Source of the DNA: Hydra vulgaris
Taxonomy: Eukaryota > Cnidaria > Hydrozoa > Anthoathecata > Hydridae
DNA length: 64,000 bases
Assembly: GCF_038396675.1 (NCBI RefSeq)
Contig: NC_088922.1
Location: 9,416,001 to 9,480,000 of the forward strand
Reading direction: 5' to 3'
In this document: piece by piece, positions 63,753-64,000 of the stretch
How the letters are laid out: each line of letters starts with the position of its first letter
How positions within the stretch are numbered: the first letter of the stretch is position 1
Translations under genes and position numbers: made by a program
Notes under the pieces: generated by a model
Told to the model about the DNA's origin: nothing
The model's database searches: none
The model's input: the letters and a program-made list of their open reading frames with translations, nothing else

Positions 63753-64000
63753 TTAACATTTTTTGAAAACAAGTTTATTAAAATCCAAAAAAACAAAAAA
63801 AAATGTATATTCATGGTTTTGACAAATAGACACAAATGACATTTGTCAAATGTAAACAACTTTTTCAAATATTAATTCAGAATTTTTTTGCCAAACCTTT
63901 CCAACAAGACGATGTTTTCTCTGATTAAGATGATTTGTTCTATTTTTTCTGGGTGTAAGTTGTGCCTGGATGATCGGACGACATTTCCACGTGAGCTAAA

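Overview
The window looks like non-coding, repeat-dense DNA from an AT-rich animal genome, most consistent with a hydrozoan cnidarian such as Hydra. I infer this from very high A+T, many long (TA)n arrays, small T-rich introns ending in TTTTAG, and a mixture of jockey/CR1-type LINEs, ZMYM1-like and BED-type hAT elements, Tc1 elements and Helitron fragments. No bacterial operons, rRNA genes or CRISPR arrays are present. Host genes are few: a FAS1-domain 3' exon, a possible unknown gene at 41.8-42.9 kb, and two unusual gene models built mainly from very short exons.

Layout. 1-3.3 kb: LINE with APE endonuclease and reverse transcriptase, broken by a frameshift. 3.7-6.5 kb: TA arrays and degenerate coding. 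6.5-10.8 kb: hAT element with a five-exon transposase pseudogene. 11-14.4 kb: SINE fragment, coding relics, a 248-bp TA array and a small MITE. 14.9-17.4 kb: ZMYM1-like hAT (minus strand) carrying a tRNA-derived SINE. 18.1-18.7 kb: long-inverted-repeat hAT MITE with a near-perfect 8-bp target duplication. 19.4-19.6 kb: strongly structured multi-hairpin segment. 19.9-22.4 kb: micro-exon gene 1 (minus). 23.5-28.1 kb: related micro-exon relics, a Helitron N-terminal fragment and repeated blocks. 28.7-31.2 kb: hAT pseudogene split by a Tc1 element. 32-36.8 kb: relics of repeat-encoded proteins and a hAT deletion derivative sitting inside a TA array. 39.5-41.7 kb: Harbinger-like element with a nested foldback, then another foldback MITE. 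44.2-45.3 kb: 5'-truncated LINE. 45.8-47.9 kb: Tc1 element with a heat-shock-like promoter. 49.2-50.7 kb: micro-exon gene 2 (minus). 51.6-54.6 kb: SINE-like insert and another repeat-encoded relic. 57.8-58.3 kb: FAS1-domain terminal exon. 59.8-64 kb: minisatellites, a LINE relic and a 1-kb TA-based higher-order array.

The most unusual signal is the micro-exon organisation. Gene 1 can be assembled from 14 exons, most of 17-30 nt, nearly all joined by phase-1 introns with good splice sites, giving an open frame of 130 codons. Gene 2 repeats the design 27 kb away on the same strand. A short, apparently conserved terminal segment recurs at four places, which suggests a dispersed or tandemly expanded family. 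I did not recognise the protein.

Coordinates were read by eye and may be off by 1-2 bases beside homopolymers. Transposon family names rest on remembered motif patterns, not on a search.
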